Source: an uncultured archaeon (GTDB lineage: Archaea > Thermoproteota > Bathyarchaeia > Bathyarchaeales > Bathycorpusculaceae). From it: DNA of 64,000 bases. The notes beneath the pieces are model-generated. The model made no database searches, was not told the DNA's origin, and worked only from the letters and a program-made list of their open reading frames with translations. The first letter of the stretch is position 1. Every line of letters starts with the position of its first letter. Of this stretch, positions 19,421-30,035 are shown one piece after another. The DNA lies in the NCBI GenBank assembly GCA_938023865.1, contig CALJDG010000048.1, positions 1-64,000 on the forward strand. The letters run 5' to 3'. The translations under genes were made by a program, and so were the position numbers.

Positions 19421-19493
19421 TTTGGGATGATGTGAGGCGACGGCCAGGAGCCCTTCGAAGCTGTGAAAAGCCAACTAACCTGCACTGACCAAA
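19421..19493 (+). ncRNA. candidate box C/D sRNA
   Basis: Terminal stem TTTGG/CCAAA enclosing C-like ATGATGT (19427-19433) and D box CTGA (19485-19488). Confidence 0.33.
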
Positions 19494-19512
19494 ACTTGTA
19501 ACGGGTGATCAA

Positions 19513-20037
19513 GTGCTGAGGGACTTCAACCTTTTAGCCACAACCTCTAGAGGAAACGAGGATGAAGCTTGCTCTGAACTTTGGTATCTTCTCGGCGAAA
19601 TTGGCGACTCAGCGCCGGTTGTGGACAAGACTGGCGTGGCTGGCTTAATCGCTGCAAAAACAGCTTTCAACCCATTCGAGGTTATTGAAAGTTTTAGGCA
19701 GATTCTCCGCGAACGCCCCTACGAGTTCCGCTATATGCTGCGCATAATCCCCATAGAGAAGGTTATCCGCACAGACCTTGGAGAAATCCAGCGGGCAGCC
19801 ACGGAACTAAGCTCAAAAATTGGCAGAAACGAAACTTTTAGGGTTACCGTGGAGAAGCGCTTTACAGAAACTTCAACAAGAGACATTATTGAAGCAGCAG
19901 CCGCCAACATTGAACGCAAAGTGGACTTAAACAAGCCTAACAAGATTCTACTAATCGAAGTCATTGGCGGGTTAACGGGGCTTTCGGTGATTAAGCCAGA
20001 AGACATCCTATCGATTGCGAAGGAAAAAGTGCTTTAA
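19513..20037 (+). CDS. THUMP domain protein (Tan1-like)
   Basis: Small protein with THUMP-like pattern: FRVTVEKRFTETSTRDIIEAAAANIERKVDLNKPNKILLIEVIGGLTGLSVI. Confidence 0.75.
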   Translation: MLRDFNLLATTSRGNEDEACSELWYLLGEIGDSAPVVDKTGVAGLIAAKTAFNPFEVIESFRQILRERPYEFRYMLRIIPIEKVIRTDLGEIQRAATELSSKIGRNETFRVTVEKRFTETSTRDIIEAAAANIERKVDLNKPNKILLIEVIGGLTGLSVIKPEDILSIAKEKVL

Positions 20038-20600
20038 CGCTCAGCGGCTAAGAGCGCCACACGCTCAATGACAAGATTAACTATGGCTTGCTTTAAGTCA
20101 TTTCCCCTCACAACAGCCTCAAGCTCAACGTCTGAAATTTCGAAGACTTTCCGAATAGCCTCAATTTTCTCCAGTGAAAGCTCCAAAACAGCATCGTCAC
20201 GATGCTCACCAACAATTTTTGATATCGCTTGCAGCGCTAGTTCCACATCCTCCGCTTTTTCACCTACAACAAGAACAGCAATTGCATCAGAGTTAGGTTT
20301 TATCCCGAGAAAATTCATGGCTTTTCGAATTTGACGCTGCGCAGAAGAGTAAAGCAGCATCTCCATAGCTAGGCTTTTTGAAATATTAATGTCATTTTTG
20401 AAGGCGTTCAAAGCGTTTATAGCCGCAAAATACAAGTGCTGCCATGTAGCCACAAGCCCAGCATCGAAAAACTGGGCTTCCACGTTTTTGGCTAAACGTT
20501 TTCTAACGGTTTTAAGAAAACTTTCCACGTCTACTATTTTCACGCTTCTGAAGCCAGCAACAGCCACATACTTGCCAAAATCCTCGAGATGTTTCAGCAA
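20034..20600 (-). CDS. cgi121: KEOPS complex subunit Cgi121
   Basis: NAFKNDINISKSLAMEMLLYSSAQRQIRKAMNFLGI signature. Confidence 0.82.
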   Translation of the reverse strand: MLKHLEDFGKYVAVAGFRSVKIVDVESFLKTVRKRLAKNVEAQFFDAGLVATWQHLYFAAINALNAFKNDINISKSLAMEMLLYSSAQRQIRKAMNFLGIKPNSDAIAVLVVGEKAEDVELALQAISKIVGEHRDDAVLELSLEKIEAIRKVFEISDVELEAVVRGNDLKQAIVNLVIERVALLAAER

Positions 20601-21202
20601 CCCTCTTCTTCCTCACAAATCTCCTTTAAGAAATTGTTAACAAGCCTTTTAGACAAACCAGCTTCCACAAGTTTTTCCTTTTCCTTCTCAACTGGCCTGC
20701 CTTGTTCCTTGCATTTTTTGACTATTTTTCTTATTGTCTCCTTTATTTCCCACGGAAAGACTATCCAGCGGCTTGTTTCCCTAGCGTAATAATCCGGCTT
20801 TATTATGCTCCATGGTTTAAGGTAAATGGTGGCAATCCTAACCTCTACAGCGCCCTCCATTTGTAAATGTTCCTTTATGAGTTGAAGACTTTTTCCAGTG
20901 TCAGCAACCTCATCCACAACAAGCACTTTTTTTCCGGCCACCTTCACGGAGACCGGCTGTGTTAGGGTCGGCTCTCCCTTTGTTTCAGCTATACCCAAAT
21001 AGAATTCAACCTTAACATTGGCAAGATTTGGATTTTCCAAAAGATCTGATAGAACTCTTGCAGGGGGCCACCCGCCACGGGAAACACCAACAATTATATC
21101 TAGTTTAAAATTGTCTTTCTTTATTTTTTCCGCTATTTGCAACAGCATTCTGTATATCTGGTTCCATTTTGGCACTTCAAACTCAAGCTCTTGCTGTAGC
21201 AA
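20594..21202 (-). CDS. purine/xanthine-type phosphoribosyltransferase
   Basis: IVGVSRGGWPPARVLSDLL; VLVVDEVADTGKSLQLI PRPP loop. Confidence 0.88.
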   Translation of the reverse strand: MLQQELEFEVPKWNQIYRMLLQIAEKIKKDNFKLDIIVGVSRGGWPPARVLSDLLENPNLANVKVEFYLGIAETKGEPTLTQPVSVKVAGKKVLVVDEVADTGKSLQLIKEHLQMEGAVEVRIATIYLKPWSIIKPDYYARETSRWIVFPWEIKETIRKIVKKCKEQGRPVEKEKEKLVEAGLSKRLVNNFLKEICEEEEGC

Positions 21203-21342
21203 ACCTTCTTCACCAGCTTCTAGGGTGCAGATAAGAGTTTGGATTTAAAGCCGATTTTAGCTTTTCTAGAAGAGGGTGGAGATTGCTGATAACTTTAATT
21301 AGGCTCCAATAGCGATAGAAGGGGGAGGGCGGTGGAAAACCA

Positions 21343-22263
21343 TTGAGGGAAATCATTGAATGCGTTCCAAATTTTAGCACTTCAGACCCAAGAGTTGTTG
21401 AGCAAATCCTCAACGAACTTAAAACAACCAAAAATACATTTTTGCTCGATTACACTTTCGACAACTATTATAATAGGCTTGTGATCTCCTTCATTGGCGA
21501 TAAACGTTCCATTATTGAAGCCATGTTGAAAATGGCTTTTAAGGCTGTGGAGCTTATTGATATGAGAACCCATAAAGGACAACATCCAAGAATAGGCGCG
21601 GTTGATGTTGTCCCATTTATACCAATAAAAAACGTCACAATAAAAGACTGCATTAGGATAGCGCGAAAGTTTGGCAGAAAAATAGCTAAAGAACGTGGCG
21701 TGCCAGTTTATCTTTACGGAGAGGCTGCCACAAAACCGGAGAGAAAAGACTTGGACTGGATACGAGAAGGCGAATACGAAAGGTTAGAGGAACTGATGGC
21801 GAAGCCCGAACGCAAACCAGATTTTGGTCCAGCTAAACCTCACCCAACGGCAGGAGCCACAATAACGGGCGCCCGCAAGGTTATGGCAGGATTCAATGTC
21901 AACCTTGGAACATCAGACTTAAAAATTGCAAAGAAAATAGCCAAGGCTTTGCATTCAAAGAAGGGGGGACTCGCAAATGTTAAGGCGATGGCGGCTTACA
22001 TCCCAGAAAAGAACATAACACAGATTGGCATGAGCATTAGCGATTTTGAGGCAACGCCCCTGTACAGAGTTTTCGAATTGATAAAACTTGAGGCTGAACG
22101 CTATAATGTGCCAGTCATAGGCTCGGAGTTCTGTGGAATGGCACCATTAAAAGCAATAGTTGACGTGGCATCATACTATCTAAAAATTGACAACCTAGCA
22201 GTTGACAGAGTGTTAGAAGTAGCTATCCAAAATGCCACTGAGAAGGGAAGAAAGTTTGAATAA
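21343..22263 (+). CDS. ftcD: glutamate formimidoyltransferase
   Basis: IECVPNFSTSDPRVVEQI; RTHKGQHPRIGAVDVVPFIPI; TTG start. Confidence 0.93.
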   Translation: MREIIECVPNFSTSDPRVVEQILNELKTTKNTFLLDYTFDNYYNRLVISFIGDKRSIIEAMLKMAFKAVELIDMRTHKGQHPRIGAVDVVPFIPIKNVTIKDCIRIARKFGRKIAKERGVPVYLYGEAATKPERKDLDWIREGEYERLEELMAKPERKPDFGPAKPHPTAGATITGARKVMAGFNVNLGTSDLKIAKKIAKALHSKKGGLANVKAMAAYIPEKNITQIGMSISDFEATPLYRVFELIKLEAERYNVPVIGSEFCGMAPLKAIVDVASYYLKIDNLAVDRVLEVAIQNATEKGRKFE

Positions 22264-23590
22264 AGCCAAAACTGGAAAAACCGCTGCCAAGGAAAGAGCT
22301 GATACACTCATTGTTAACGCCAGCGAGCTTGTGACGTTGGCTGGTAGTAACGAAAAGCCAAGAACTGGAAAACGTATGCGGGAACTTGGAATAATCAAGA
22401 ATGGATGTGTAGCCATAAAAGACGGCAAAATATTGGCTGTCGGAAAAACCCCGGAAATAAGAAAGACCTTTAGAGCTGAAAACATAGTGAATGCCAGCGG
22501 GAAAACTGTTCTGCCAGGCTTTGTTGATCCCCATACACATCTGGTGTTTGCCGGTTCAAGGGAAGACGAGTTCCAGATGAAGATTGAGGGCGCGTCTTAC
22601 ATGGAGATTTTAAGGGCTGGCGGTGGTATACTGAAAACAGTTAGGGAAACCCGAAAAGCCAGCTTAGACGAGCTTTTAGGTTTTGGCTTGAACACTTTGG
22701 ATGTTATGCTACGTTACGGCACAACAACCGTGGAAGCGAAAAGCGGTTACGGCTTAACAACAAAGGATGAGCTGAAGATTTTAGAGGTTATTAAGCGTTT
22801 AAACCAGCTTCACACAGTTGATGTTGTCCCCACTTTTATGGGAGCCCACGTCATCCCAACCGAATACACAGGCAACCCCGACCGATACGTCAGCCTAATC
22901 GTTAATGAAATGATTCCAACAGTCGCCGAAAGAAAGCTGGCGGAGTTCTGCGACGTTTTCTGCGAAAAAGGCGTCTTCAACATAGAACAGACCAGAAAAA
23001 TTCTAACAATAGCAAAAAAACATGGTTTAAGGCTTAAGATACACGCGGATGAGTTAAGCCAACTGGGCGGAGCTGAGCTTGCAGCCAGCCTCGATGCAGT
23101 TTCAGCTGAACACCTGCTTTTTGCTTCTGACGTTGGGCTTAAGGCTATGGCTGAGAAGAGTATTATTGCCGTTTTACTTCCAGCAGCAGCTTTTAGCCTC
23201 ATAGCTGGGCGTTACGCTGATGCTCGCAAAATAATTGATTATGGTGTTCCAGTGGCTTTAGGCACGGATTTTAATCCAAGCTGTTGGGTTGAAAACCAGC
23301 AGCTTGTCATAGCCTTTGCATGTCATCTCATGAGGATGACGCCAGCCGAAGCCATAACAGCAGCCACAATTAATGCAGCTCATGCTATTGGGAGAGCCGG
23401 CGAAGTTGGCAGTTTGGAAGTTGGTAAAAAGGCTGACGTGGTGGTTTTGAATGTGCCAAATCATATCTTCTTGGGCTATCGCTTCGGCGTAAATCTCGTG
23501 GATAAAGTGATAAAAAATGGGAGAACAGTTGTTGATGAGGAATACACCACAGCTGAGGCAGCGAAACTTTTCAGCAAAGAATTAGAGTAA
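22232..23590 (+). CDS. hutI: imidazolonepropionase
   Basis: [58 protein letters not shown]. Confidence 0.96.
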   Translation: MPLRREESLNKAKTGKTAAKERADTLIVNASELVTLAGSNEKPRTGKRMRELGIIKNGCVAIKDGKILAVGKTPEIRKTFRAENIVNASGKTVLPGFVDPHTHLVFAGSREDEFQMKIEGASYMEILRAGGGILKTVRETRKASLDELLGFGLNTLDVMLRYGTTTVEAKSGYGLTTKDELKILEVIKRLNQLHTVDVVPTFMGAHVIPTEYTGNPDRYVSLIVNEMIPTVAERKLAEFCDVFCEKGVFNIEQTRKILTIAKKHGLRLKIHADELSQLGGAELAASLDAVSAEHLLFASDVGLKAMAEKSIIAVLLPAAAFSLIAGRYADARKIIDYGVPVALGTDFNPSCWVENQQLVIAFACHLMRMTPAEAITAATINAAHAIGRAGEVGSLEVGKKADVVVLNVPNHIFLGYRFGVNLVDKVIKNGRTVVDEEYTTAEAAKLFSKELE

Positions 23591-23607
23591 CTTTCAACCA
23601 ATATCTC

Positions 23608-25287
23608 TTGTTTACGGGTGAAGATTCCTTGTTGAAGCTTGAAAGGCCCATAAAGTGTTTAACTGGACATCAGTTGCACTGCAAGAACTGGCAGATTGAA
23701 GGAATTTTACGCATGCTCTTTAATGTTGTTGACCCTGAAGTGGCTAAAGATCCCGAAAGGCTTATTGTTTATGGTGGCACTGGTAAGGCTGCTCGCAACT
23801 GGGAGTGCTTTGAAAAAATTGTTGAAACCCTCATTGAGCTTGAGCCAGACGAAACCATGCTTGTCCAAAGCGGCAGACCAGTAGCCGTTTTTAAAACCCA
23901 TGAATGGGCGCCGCGTGCCCTAATAGTAAACGCCATGCTTGTGCCAAAATGGGCGACATGGGACTACTTCTATGAGCTAGAACAAAAGGGCTTAATCATG
24001 TTTGGGCAGATGACCGCCGGCTCATGGGCATACATTGGCACGCAGGGCATTTTGCAAGGCACATATGAAACCATGGCAGCAGTGGCACGCGAACACTTTA
24101 ACGGAACCCTCCGCGGCAGACTCGTCTTAACGGCTGGTTTAGGCGAGATGGGGGGAGCCCAACCATTAGCCGTTACAATGAATGATGGCGTCGCTTTGGT
24201 TGTGGAAATTGATAAGCGAGCCATTGAGAGAAGGCTTAGGCACAAGTATTTAGAAGTGTGGACTGACGATTTGGACGAAGCCGTAAAACTGGCATCGGAA
24301 GCAAAAAAAGATGGGATTCCAAGAAGCATAGGCTTGTTGGGTAACGCCGCTGAAGTGCACCCAGAACTCTTAAAGCGGGGAATAATCCCAGACGTCTTAA
24401 CAGACCAAACCTCAGCCCACGACCCATTAAACGGCTATTATCCCGCAGGCTTTTCAAAAGAAGAGGCTGACGAACTGCGCTTAAACAATCCAAAAGAATA
24501 CTTGCAGCGAGCAAGCGAAAGCATGAAACTTCAAGTGAAGATCATGGTTAAAATGATGAAAAAAGGCGCAGTAGCCTTCGAATATGGCAACAACCTAAGA
24601 CAACAAGCCTACAACGCTGGTTTTAAAGACGCTTTTGCCTATCCAGGCTTTGTCCAACGCTATATTAGACCAATGTTCTGCGAGGGTAGGGGCCCATTCC
24701 GTTGGACTTCGCTTATAGGCAGCTCAGAAGACATTTACACGCTTGACGACGTAATTTTGAAGGAATTCGCATACAATAAGGAGTTGTGCCGTTGGATACA
24801 AAAGGCAAAGGAACAGGTTAAGTTTCAAGGGTTGCCCGCGAGGGTTTGTTGGCTTGGCTTCGGCGAGAGAGCCCGCTTCGGAAAAATAATGAATAATATG
24901 GTTGATGATGGAAGCCTCAGTGGACCCATATGGATTGGAAGAGACCACTTGGACGGCGGAAGTGTCGCCTCGCCAAACCGCGAAACAGAAGGTATGATAG
25001 ATGGAAGCGACGCAGTGGCGGACTGGCCAATTCTTAACGCTTTAATTAACGCTGTCGGCGGAGCTACATGGGTCAGCGTTCACCATGGCGGAGGCGTTGG
25101 CATAAGCTACAGCATTCATGCTGGCATGTGTTTAGTGGCTGACGGCACAAAAGAAGCAGAAAAACGCATAGTAACCGTGCTGACAACAGACCCCGGAACA
25201 GCCATAGTGAGGCATGCGGACGCTGGCTACGAAAGGGCGCAGATGATAGCGAAGGAAAAGGGCGTTAAAATGCCCATGCTGAAGTAG
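23608..25287 (+). CDS. hutU: urocanate hydratase
   Basis: [57 protein letters not shown]. Confidence 0.96.
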   Translation: MFTGEDSLLKLERPIKCLTGHQLHCKNWQIEGILRMLFNVVDPEVAKDPERLIVYGGTGKAARNWECFEKIVETLIELEPDETMLVQSGRPVAVFKTHEWAPRALIVNAMLVPKWATWDYFYELEQKGLIMFGQMTAGSWAYIGTQGILQGTYETMAAVAREHFNGTLRGRLVLTAGLGEMGGAQPLAVTMNDGVALVVEIDKRAIERRLRHKYLEVWTDDLDEAVKLASEAKKDGIPRSIGLLGNAAEVHPELLKRGIIPDVLTDQTSAHDPLNGYYPAGFSKEEADELRLNNPKEYLQRASESMKLQVKIMVKMMKKGAVAFEYGNNLRQQAYNAGFKDAFAYPGFVQRYIRPMFCEGRGPFRWTSLIGSSEDIYTLDDVILKEFAYNKELCRWIQKAKEQVKFQGLPARVCWLGFGERARFGKIMNNMVDDGSLSGPIWIGRDHLDGGSVASPNRETEGMIDGSDAVADWPILNALINAVGGATWVSVHHGGGVGISYSIHAGMCLVADGTKEAEKRIVTVLTTDPGTAIVRHADAGYERAQMIAKEKGVKMPMLK

Positions 25288-25291
25288 CAGT

Positions 25292-26546
25292 GTGAACACT
25301 TTAAAAATTGCATCAATCTTTCTGTTCGGCGGTGCGGATTTCATTGAGTGCGAGGCAAAAAGCGATAAACTGCTTGATATATTAGGCTTAAGCAAAGAGT
25401 TAAAGTTCACTGTTAGAAAGGATGAGGATATTCTTCAAATCAACATCTGCGGCATTGACGGCTTCGTTATCTTCCCATGTTGCAGTGAAAGGTTTTCTTC
25501 CCTTATTTACTTGGAAGAGAGTAAACTGCCCATTATTATACTTGGCGAGGTAGAAAAATTTGTTATGCCCTTAACACCTACGGATACTTGGCGAGCCATG
25601 AAAATGTTGAGATAGCTTTTAACCTAAGAGAGCTTAAGGAGAAAATTAAAGCCATAAAATCGGCGAAAATTTTTGAAGAAATGAAAATCTGTGTTTTTGA
25701 TTCTGGTGTTTTGGGGTTAGATGGCGTTGCATGGCACAAAAACCCCATAGTGTTGGGCAAATTGAACACACAGAACATTGACAAAAAGAAATTCTTAGAG
25801 GCTTACGAAAACGCTGATAGGAGAGAGGCTGAAGGTCTCGCTGAAAAATGGATGAGTGAAGCTAAGAAAGTTTTAGAGCCTACATTTGAGGATGTTGTTA
25901 AGTCTGCAAGGGTTTATTTGGCAATTAAAAAGGTTATGAGGGAAATGAAGGCTGACGCTGCATACGTTTTGTGGTGCGGACAATTCACTAAGGAACTTGG
26001 CACAAAAATGTGCTTTGCATTGGCTAAACTGGCTGACGACGGCTATCCCGTTGGATGCTGGAGAGGCGAAAACCTCTTGCCTCTACTAATACTACATAAA
26101 ATTTCGCACAAGCCAGTTTTTGCACGTGAAGCGGACTCACGTAAAGGAAAGGTCATAACTCTCAGTCATTGCTTTGCGCCAACTACGATGACTCATGCAA
26201 GTATACCCTAAGGAGATGGAGAAATATGGAAGGCACAGTTACTGGATACTGTCAACTGCCTAAAAGGCAAAGTGACATTGGTTAACTGCGGAACTGGCGA
26301 CAGACTTGTCGTAGTAAAAGTATTAGATTGTAAGTATTAGATTGTATTAGAATTGTATTACAATACAAAGATTGTAAGGATTTGGGAGGCGACAATTGCC
26401 GAATGACCGTTTGGGTAGAATTAGAAAATGAAGATGTTATTCGCAATTTTGTTGGAAGAGAATTTGCAATGACTTACGGAGACTACGAAAGAGAAGCAAA
26501 ACAAATTGGCAAAACGTTAGGTTTACAGGCTTTCCAAAACCCGTGA
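25292..26546 (+). pseudogene. L-fucose/arabinose isomerase-like protein, multiple frameshifts
   Basis: Homologous-looking segments in changing frames: ...EKFVMP | NTYGYLASHENVEIAFNL...SHCFAPTTM | DSCKYTLRRWRNMEGTVTGYCQLPK | KGKVTLVNCGTGDRLVVV | GGDNCRMTVWVELENEDVIRNFVGREFAMTYGDYEREAKQIGKTLGLQAFQNP*. Confidence 0.75.
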
Positions 26547-26602
26547 AAATAGTTACTGCAGTTGATTTTGAACGCTAAAAAAGAAAAATGGGCTGAGTCT
26601 TT

Positions 26603-28246
26603 TTACTCTTCAAATTCTGGCGTTTCTTTAGGTTTTCCTTTTTCCTTTTCCTTTTCGATTCCCTTGGCTGCGATTAAATCGTCAATCTTTAATATCATGT
26701 TTGCTGCTTCGGTGGCTGACTTAACGACTTGAAGCTTAACCCGCAATGGCTCCAGGACGTTGAGTTCCAGCATGTCTCTAATCTTGCCAGAGAAGACGTC
26801 AACACCGTATGAAGCCGTCGCAGCGCTTTCGTGTTTAGCTCTTAAGGCAACCATTATGTCAACAGGGTCTAAGCCGGCATTTTCAGCCAGAGTTAATGGT
26901 ATAGACTCGACAGCATCGGCAAAAGCTTCTATTGCTAGTTGCTCGCGCCCGCCAACTTTTACTGCATAGTCTCTGAGCTGCTTTGCCACTTCGGCTTCTG
27001 GTGCACCACCTCCAGGCACGATTTTCCCGTCTTCAATGGCATTTCTGACAACGCACAAGGCGTCGTGCAAGGAGCGTTCAGCCTCGTCGACCACGTGTTC
27101 TGTTCCACCCCTAACCACCATTGTGACCGCCTTTGGATTCTTGCACTCCCGTATATAGACTAGCTTGTCTTCGCCTACCTTGATTTCCTCGACAAGTTTC
27201 GCCTCGCCGAGCACTTCTGGCGTTAGGTCTTTCACGCTCGCTACTATTTTGCCGCCGGTTGCTCTTGCCAGCTTCTCCATATCACCGCTACTTATGTTTT
27301 TGACCGCCAATATGCCTCTCTTTGCCAAGAAGTGCAGTGCAACGTCGTCTATGCCTTTTTCGCATAAAACAACGTTGGCGCCTGCCTCTGCAATCTTGTC
27401 CACCATCTCACGGAGCATGCGCTCTTCCTCATCCAAGAAGAGCTTCATCTGTTCGGGGCTCTCAATGTTTATTTTAGCATCAAACTCCGTCTTCTCAATC
27501 TCCAGCTTTGCGTTCAAAAGTGCAATCTTCGCATTATTGACTATCTTTGGCATCTGCGGGTGAGCCACTTCCTTATCTATAACCATGCCCTTGACAAGCT
27601 CTGTCTCTTCAAGGCTTTTGCCGTGCTTTTTCAAAATCTTAATTAAGTCGATGTCAGCCCTGAGCTTCCCATCCTTCTCCTCGGCGACTTGCTTCACGGC
27701 TTCAACAGCCAATTTCGCAAAGTGCTCTTTTGCAGCAGCTATTCCCTTGCTACCCATCGATGTTATCGCAACATCCATAAGCCTAATCTCGTCGTTAATG
27801 CTTACCGGCAGTGCCATATTCTCCAAAACTTCACGGGCCTTTTCACTAGCCTTCTTAAAACCTTCAATTATTATTGTTGGATGAATATTCTGATCTAAGA
27901 GTTCCTCAGCCTTCGAAAGAAGCTCTCCAGCTAGGACAGCAGCCGTAGTTGTTCCATCGCCAACCTCGTTGTCTTGGGCTTTAGCAACTTCCACAAGCAT
28001 TTTCGCCGCTGGATGCTGGACATCGATCTCTTTTAATATGGTTGCCCCATCATTAGTTATTGTGACATCGCCGAAGCTGCTGACAAGCATTTTGTCCATG
28101 CCCCTAGGTCCTAAAGTCGTTTTAACAAGCTCCGCTATTATCTTGGCTGCTGTAATGTTATTCCTTTGAGCCTCTCTTCCCGTCGTCCTACCAGTTCCTT
28201 CCTTCAACACTAGAACAGGAACCGTTCCAGAGGGTACAGCCGCCAT
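26603..28246 (-). CDS. thermosome subunit (second paralog)
   Basis: [42 protein letters not shown]. Confidence 0.97.
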   Translation of the reverse strand: MAAVPSGTVPVLVLKEGTGRTTGREAQRNNITAAKIIAELVKTTLGPRGMDKMLVSSFGDVTITNDGATILKEIDVQHPAAKMLVEVAKAQDNEVGDGTTTAAVLAGELLSKAEELLDQNIHPTIIIEGFKKASEKAREVLENMALPVSINDEIRLMDVAITSMGSKGIAAAKEHFAKLAVEAVKQVAEEKDGKLRADIDLIKILKKHGKSLEETELVKGMVIDKEVAHPQMPKIVNNAKIALLNAKLEIEKTEFDAKINIESPEQMKLFLDEEERMLREMVDKIAEAGANVVLCEKGIDDVALHFLAKRGILAVKNISSGDMEKLARATGGKIVASVKDLTPEVLGEAKLVEEIKVGEDKLVYIRECKNPKAVTMVVRGGTEHVVDEAERSLHDALCVVRNAIEDGKIVPGGGAPEAEVAKQLRDYAVKVGGREQLAIEAFADAVESIPLTLAENAGLDPVDIMVALRAKHESAATASYGVDVFSGKIRDMLELNVLEPLRVKLQVVKSATEAANMILKIDDLIAAKGIEKEKEKGKPKETPEFEE

Positions 28247-28327
28247 ACACCATCACCCCCTTCATCCCGTTTTCTGCTAGCATGAGGTAGCAAATCACAC
28301 GAAAAATTTACTTCTATATAAATTTTT

Positions 28328-29392
28328 CTAGAGGCTTGCCTTAACAATTCTATAACCAGAAGCCTTCCTAAGCCTATTCATAACCGCCAGACCCAGCCCT
28401 TCAGTCGGTACACCCTCTGCTATAATTACATCAACACCTTCAGCATCAAACTCTCTCAAAAGCCCAAAAAGGTTCTTTGCAACCACATCAAGATGGTTTC
28501 TACCGCCAAGGGACTTTACGACGTCAGCCTTATAGAAGCTAACAGTCTCATTTGTAGCCAAAACACCAACTTTCATTTCCTGCTTTTTATAATTGTTTAC
28601 CAGCTGCATAACCTTTTGAACAATGGCTGGAAGCTCGCCTTCCACAACAACTAATTTAGCTTTTGGAGCATAATGTCTATGCTTCATCCCAGGCGAACGC
28701 GCCTTTTCAACGGGTAGCCTTTTCTCAGCAACCACTATCGGGTGCAGCTCAACTTTCCCCAGAACGGCCTCCAATGCCTCGCGGGGTGACCCACCTGGAC
28801 GAAGTATCTGAGGCGGGTCGACGGTCACGTCCAAAACAGTGGATTCCACACCAATTCTGGTCGGTCCAGCATCCAAAATGGCGTCTATCCTTCCATCAAG
28901 GTCTTCTAGGACATGCTCAGTCGTTGTCGGGCTTGGTTTCCCAGCAAGATTTGCACTTGGAGCAGCAATGGGGCAGCCGCTTTCTCTTATCAGGGCTAAC
29001 GCCACATTATGTTTCGGCATCCTAACCGCTATTGTATCCAAACAAGCTACAGTCACGTCTGGAACAATATTGGAACGCTTAAAAACTAGTGTTAAGGGGC
29101 CTGGCCAAAACGTCTTCATTAAGATTTCAGCTTTGGCTGGAACATCCATCGCAAGTTTATAGACATCTTCAAATTTTCCAATGTGGACTATGGGTGGGTT
29201 GTCCGGTGGACGCCTTTTGGCTTTAAAAAGTGCCAAAACAGCCTTGGCATTCAATGCGTCGGCCCCTAAGCCATAAACTGTTTCTGTTGGAAAAGCTACC
29301 AAACCGCCATTTCTAATAATGCCGGCTGCCTCACGTATAATTTTGGCTTCTGGGTTTTCAGAGTTAACCTTAAACACTAAAGTCTTCTTCAT
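28328..29392 (-). CDS. sua5: L-threonylcarbamoyladenylate synthase with Sua5 C-terminal domain
   Basis: GGLVAFPTETVYGLGADALN; KRRPPDNPPIVHI; SPGMKHRHYAPKAKL. Confidence 0.95.
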   Translation of the reverse strand: MKKTLVFKVNSENPEAKIIREAAGIIRNGGLVAFPTETVYGLGADALNAKAVLALFKAKRRPPDNPPIVHIGKFEDVYKLAMDVPAKAEILMKTFWPGPLTLVFKRSNIVPDVTVACLDTIAVRMPKHNVALALIRESGCPIAAPSANLAGKPSPTTTEHVLEDLDGRIDAILDAGPTRIGVESTVLDVTVDPPQILRPGGSPREALEAVLGKVELHPIVVAEKRLPVEKARSPGMKHRHYAPKAKLVVVEGELPAIVQKVMQLVNNYKKQEMKVGVLATNETVSFYKADVVKSLGGRNHLDVVAKNLFGLLREFDAEGVDVIIAEGVPTEGLGLAVMNRLRKASGYRIVKASL

Positions 29393-29473
29393 AGGACCTC
29401 AGCCGAGTTTATCGCTCTTAAAATAGCTTAAACCTACTTAAACACATTTAGAACGAGAAGGATGAAGCTTAAA

Positions 29474-29971
29474 CTATACTACGTAGTAATCTATGACTTT
29501 TTTCATGCTTTTTGGTGCTGCTTGTCTTGTGGCGAGCTGTTTAAGGATTTTTATCATTTGGGGTTGGAAGCGGGCTATATCCGTTATGGTTACAAGTCCA
29601 ACGAGACGTTTTCCATCAACCACTGGCAGCTTCTTGATCTTCATCTGAAACATTAATTTTACCGCTTCTTCCAGTTCCATCTTTGGTTCCACAACAACAA
29701 GCGGACTTGACATAATATCTTTAACTTTTGTTTTGTTCACATCTTTTGCTTCTGCGACAACCCTTTTTAGAAGGTCTCTTTCGGTTATTATGCCGACAGC
29801 TTTTCCCTTCCTAATAGCTATTAGGCAGCCGATCTCAAACTTGTTCATCACTTCGGCGGCTTCACGGACGCTTGACTCCTCATCTATAGTTATTACTTCT
29901 CTAATCATGACATCTTCAACTTTAAGAGAAAGGGAGCTTTCCGCTTTTCTCGCTTCTTCCTCGTTTTCCAA
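29474..29971 (-). CDS. CBS domain pair protein
   Basis: Two CBS motifs: AVGIITERDLLKRVV and LVGLVTITDIARF. Confidence 0.92.
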   Translation of the reverse strand: MENEEEARKAESSLSLKVEDVMIREVITIDEESSVREAAEVMNKFEIGCLIAIRKGKAVGIITERDLLKRVVAEAKDVNKTKVKDIMSSPLVVVEPKMELEEAVKLMFQMKIKKLPVVDGKRLVGLVTITDIARFQPQMIKILKQLATRQAAPKSMKKVIDYYVV

Positions 29972-30035
29972 GATTTCACCAAGCTTCCTATAAGGAAACC
30001 TACATAAATAATTTGACGCTTAGCAAGGAGAAACT

